From assembly GCA_018240465.1 (NCBI GenBank), contig JAFEFS010000010.1:1-36427 (forward strand): a stretch of DNA of 36,427 nucleotides, read 5' to 3'. The stretch is from Pseudomonadota bacterium. GTDB taxonomy: Bacteria > Pseudomonadota > Gammaproteobacteria > Xanthomonadales > Rhodanobacteraceae. The position numbers were made by a program, and so were the translations under genes. Positions 34,401 through 36,427 of the stretch are shown piece after piece. The notes under the pieces are model-generated. The model was not told the DNA's origin and ran no database searches. It saw only the letters and a list, made by a program, of their open reading frames with translations. Each line of letters starts with the position of its first letter. The first letter of the stretch is position 1.

Positions 34401-34643
34401 GACCCGGAAATCTTCCTGCGCGCCGCGCAGGCGCTCGGCGTCGCGCCGGCCGACTGCCTCGGCATCGAGGACGCGCAGGCCGGCGTGGCCGCGATCAAGG
34501 CCGCCGGCATGGCCGCGCTCGGCATCGGTGACGCGCAAGCGTTGCGTGCGGCCGACGCGGTGTTGCCCGACCTCACTCATTTCGATCTAGGGAAGTTCGT
34601 TGTGAACAAAAAGCCTGTAGACGCTGTAGCTGCAAAGACCTGA
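31494..34643 (+). CDS. Fused GH65 disaccharide phosphorylase and beta-phosphoglucomutase
   Basis: The 1049-residue protein joins two enzymes. Residues about 30-800 are a glycoside hydrolase family 65 phosphorylase (maltose, trehalose, kojibiose or nigerose type). E516 in TGPDEY is at the family's general-acid position; HVFWDSETF, GALYPWRTIAGDECSAHYP and YHINAAIALA are the family blocks. Residues 826-1040 are a HAD-type beta-phosphoglucomutase with D832 and D834 in FDLDGVLAD, a cap domain and AKPDPEIF. Phosphorolysis gives beta-glucose 1-phosphate, which the second domain converts to glucose 6-phosphate, so the chain performs two successive steps. The linker is about 804-825. ATG 31494 is supported by AGGGAG 7 nt upstream; 26 in-frame upstream codons are discarded. 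No signal peptide, so cytoplasmic. Confidence 0.94.
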   Translation: MPQHQSATHRPALPPGQTAGGAALPAAGAWRIAQAQWLPAQAARDETLFALADGALGVRGGFEESSSPTQGTFIAGVWERNAIHYHERHHGFARTTDTRVPVADATAIRILIDEAPADPAHGEVLAFERTLDLRTGMLSRRLAFRTASGATLEVQARRIVPFAHPGLLCIHWTLRSIDYTGAVTIESSILGNVAAAAQGDDPRFGTGAGLALQIADTSADAHEARLAQHTRASAIGVACVQRQRVTGAAFSGGATDAGSARQRYTARLAPGSEIAIEKYAAYAWTQPGGSETDAALYKSAQSTLDAAMAQGFDALARAQAAELAAFWNDAAIAIDAAAIDSVAGNGDEQALAFNLFHLFQAANRDGRGGIAAKGLTGEGYEGHVFWDSETFVLPVLAFTAPRLMKPSLVWRYRTLERARIHAREMGQARGALYPWRTIAGDECSAHYPSGSAQYHINAAIALAVRLYVEATGDTAFLAEMGAEMLIETARIWLEIGFFNPRRGGAFCICAVTGPDEYTALVDNNYYTNRMAQEHLRFATAVVRQLAAESPDVYAALSRKLALDESEIDAWSRAAQAMYLPYDEALGIVAQDDAFLDKPRWDIAGTPAEKFPLLMHNHPLNLYRYQVCKQADALLAFVLADSAHIDAAVKRRSFDYYEAITAHDSTLSPSTFAILAADLGLLDKAQAYFHENLRIDLDDLHGNTSHGAHMAAMAGSWLGLAWGFGGLRVRAGVLHFAPALPPGWRGYRFGLVWQGRKLTVSVDANGATYALTDGAPLDIVHGAERVKLGPAQARTQAFKPSPAAQPVLLATKPLAQKEFAAPIPGPFKALIFDLDGVLADTAHLHHAAWKRLAGELCLAWNDAIGEKLKGVDRTTSLDIVLGDAAKKYTFAQKQELAERKNGYYRATIATFSAQDLLPGARAALLAARAAGLKIALASASRSARELIERMGVAGLFDHIVDSATIARAKPDPEIFLRAAQALGVAPADCLGIEDAQAGVAAIKAAGMAALGIGDAQALRAADAVLPDLTHFDLGKFVVNKKPVDAVAAKT

Positions 34644-34718
34644 CCGTCGCGGTTCCGCATGCAGTACACGGATCGTCGACGACAACAACTACATGTACAT
34701 ACCTTGGAGGGAGAACCC

Positions 34719-36427
34719 ATGAAACAGACAAGCACACGCCACCCTAAAACGCACCGCCCGAACACCCTCAGGCTCACCCTGACCACGGCCATTCTCGCCG
34801 CGCTCAGCCCCATGGTCGTGGCCGCCGACGCCGCACCCGCAGCAGCGGCGGCGGATCCACAGGCCGCGTCGCCCGACCAAGGCAAGAACGCCGCCAACGC
34901 CGCAGCCAAGGATACCCAGTCCCTCGAAGGTATCGTCGTCACCGGCACCGCGACGGCCGGCGGCGTGAAGAAGCTCGATGCGAGTTTCATCATCACCTCG
35001 GCCAATGCCGAGCAGATCAAGCAGGCCAACCCGAAGAGCACGGCCGACCTGCTCAAGATCTCGCCCGGAATCTGGCCGGAATCCTCGGGCGGCCAGACGG
35101 GCGCAAATATCGAAATCGCCGGCTTCCCGGGCGGCGGCGACGCGCCGTTCTTCACCATGATGGTGCAAGGCACGCCGCTGTACGGCATGTCCTCGCTGTC
35201 GTTCATGGATTCGAGTTCGCTCGTGCGTCTCGACGATACCGTGGACCGCGTGGAAATCATCCAGACAGGCCCCGGCGTGTTGTACGGCGCGGGCCAGATG
35301 GGCGCGACCGCAAACTTCATCCTCAAGCAGGGCACATCGGAACCTTCCGGCTCGATCGCCGTGACCTACGGCGACGAGGGCATGTACCGGGTCGACGGTT
35401 TCTTCGGCGGCAAGCTCGCCGAAGGCTGGTACGGCAGCATCGGCGGCTTCTGGCGCCAGTCCGACGGCGTGCGCAGCCCGCAGTTCAAGGCCGACGACGG
35501 CTACCAGTTGACCGGCACGCTGACCCACGACCTCGACAACGGCTCGGTCATGCTCTGGGCACGCACCCTGCAGGACAAGAACCAGTTCATGGTGCCGACA
35601 CCCCTGATCGAGGATGCACACGGAAACTTCTCGAAATACCCGGGCTTCGACGTACTGACCGACACCTACGGCAGCCGCGCCATCCAGAATGTGCAGCTGA
35701 TCAATCCCGCCGGCGGCTACGAAAGCGCCAATCTCGCCAACGGCCGTGGCGCCAACATGAATTTCTTCGGCGGCAACTTCGACACCGAGTGGAACGGCTG
35801 GCAGATTTCCGACAAGTTCGTATGGAGCGGCGGCAATCTAAATACCAATGCGCTGTTCTCGGGGCCGAACCCCAAGCCACTGGGCGATTTCGTCTATGGC
35901 TGCAACTGGTCGGGGGCCGCGGCGTCGGGCTTCTGCGACAGCACCGGCTCGATTACCGACGGCAACACGTTCAATCTGCCGCTGAGCACCAACGTCAATA
36001 CCAGCGGTTTCCCTCTAAGCCAAAGCATCATCACGCAGGGCTGGTGGTTCATCCAGAAGGACCTGCGCAACCTCAACAACGACTTCCGCGTCAGCAAGGA
36101 AATTTTCGATGGCAACACGCTGACCGCCGGCGTGTACCTCGCCCACTACACGGACGACGACAACTGGTCGCTCGGCAACCCGATGCTGATGACCAACACG
36201 CCGAACGCGCAACCGATTCCGCTGAGCTACCAGCAGGGCGGCAACACGTACTATCTGACCAACCCGCAGGGCATCTACTACAATTCCGGCCCCGGCTACA
36301 GCTACAACATCGTCGAGCACGGCACCGGCAACAACAAGGCGTTCTACCTGGCCGACTCCTGGCGCCTGTGGGATCGCTGGCTGCTGGATGTGGGTAGCCG
36401 CGTGGAAAACATCAGCGTCAACCAGCG
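34719..36427 (+). CDS. TonB-dependent outer-membrane receptor, 3' end outside window
   Basis: The frame is open from ATG 34719 to the window end (569 codons plus two bases). GGAGG about 9 nt upstream supports the start. A signal peptide (about 1-36, ending MVVAADA) is followed by an Ala-rich stretch, a TonB-box-like LEGIVVTGT (about 71-79), a plug domain (about 85-210, with STADLLKISPG and VDRVEIIQTGPGVLYGAGQMGATANFI split across it) and the beginning of the beta barrel. Aromatic-rich barrel strands with NNDFRVSKEIF and FYLADSWRLWDRW are visible. It lies 75 nt after the GH65 fusion on the same strand, so it probably takes up the alpha-glucoside that enzyme uses. An iron-siderophore receptor is the main alternative; no Fur box is obvious. 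Two cysteines within about 15 residues (YGCNWSG and FCDS) may form a disulfide-closed extracellular loop. Confidence 0.9.
   Translation, partial: MKQTSTRHPKTHRPNTLRLTLTTAILAALSPMVVAADAAPAAAAADPQAASPDQGKNAANAAAKDTQSLEGIVVTGTATAGGVKKLDASFIITSANAEQIKQANPKSTADLLKISPGIWPESSGGQTGANIEIAGFPGGGDAPFFTMMVQGTPLYGMSSLSFMDSSSLVRLDDTVDRVEIIQTGPGVLYGAGQMGATANFILKQGTSEPSGSIAVTYGDEGMYRVDGFFGGKLAEGWYGSIGGFWRQSDGVRSPQFKADDGYQLTGTLTHDLDNGSVMLWARTLQDKNQFMVPTPLIEDAHGNFSKYPGFDVLTDTYGSRAIQNVQLINPAGGYESANLANGRGANMNFFGGNFDTEWNGWQISDKFVWSGGNLNTNALFSGPNPKPLGDFVYGCNWSGAAASGFCDSTGSITDGNTFNLPLSTNVNTSGFPLSQSIITQGWWFIQKDLRNLNNDFRVSKEIFDGNTLTAGVYLAHYTDDDNWSLGNPMLMTNTPNAQPIPLSYQQGGNTYYLTNPQGIYYNSGPGYSYNIVEHGTGNNKAFYLADSWRLWDRWLLDVGSRVENISVNQ

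Noticed and set aside
33138..34580. Long minus-strand open frame inside the GH65-PGM gene
   Set aside because: Shadow frame; the plus strand carries intact GH65 and HAD motifs over the same bases.
34673..34682. TCGTCGACGA palindrome before the TonB receptor as a LacI operator
   Set aside because: It is short, of common GC-rich composition and unlike the GNTATCGGTANC pair; too weak to call.

Overview
The window is dense, GC-rich bacterial chromosome (roughly two-thirds G+C by eye, not computed). Gene content fits a gammaproteobacterium of the Xanthomonadales/Lysobacterales type, perhaps Rhodanobacteraceae-like. The clues are a prmB-aroC pair, psd, rimO, greB, mrp and dcd housekeeping genes, a TonB-dependent receptor beside a LacI regulator and a sugar phosphorylase, and large periplasmic TPR-type sensor proteins. 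The lineage is an inference. I see no rRNA, tRNA, CRISPR array, insertion sequence, integrase or phage gene. No gene-free stretch exceeds 300 bases; the largest gaps (31273-31493, 9461-9670, 5034-5242, 7743-7936, 23823-24004) are about 180-220 bases.

Layout. 1-3713 is core metabolism: aroC (cut by the window edge) and prmB on the minus strand, then a divergent SCO-family copper chaperone and psd, ending in a bidirectional terminator. 3759-7742 is a minus-strand envelope/secretome block: a secreted protein of unknown function, a probable esterase lipoprotein and a LysM lytic transglycosylase. 7937-10171 carries a HerA/DUF853-type ATPase and a GreB factor. 10208-15262 is a probable minus-strand operon rimO-DUF3025-membrane Ser/Thr kinase, divergent from a membrane diguanylate cyclase (15421-17532).

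17583-23822 is the most interesting unit. It is a tightly packed plus-strand run: dienelactone-hydrolase-like protein, HIT protein, a fused 5-oxoprolinase PxpB-PxpC, PxpA, the membrane proteins DUF969 and DUF979, and pyroglutamyl-peptidase I. Four of the six junctions overlap by 4 nt. Read together it looks like a pathway in which Pcp releases 5-oxoproline from pyroglutamyl peptides, the DUF969/DUF979 pair moves a related substrate across the inner membrane, and PxpABC hydrolyses 5-oxoproline to glutamate with ATP.

23953-28954 holds two small exported proteins that look like diverged tandem paralogs, dcd, a stand-alone MalK/UgpC-type ABC ATPase, an NADPH-dependent FMN reductase translationally coupled to mrp, and a DUF2147 protein. 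29078-36427 holds a class V aminotransferase and a LacI-family regulator, divergent from a 1049-residue fusion of GH65 disaccharide phosphorylase with beta-phosphoglucomutase and a TonB-dependent receptor that runs off the window. This last block looks like a LacI-controlled alpha-glucoside (maltose-like) utilisation locus. Two tandem operator-like sequences lie in the divergent gap, but no inner-membrane sugar permease is visible.

Degenerate intergenic repeat elements rich in ATCCGCG or CACGAAG phrases occur at three places, one of them inside the 5-oxoprolinase operon.
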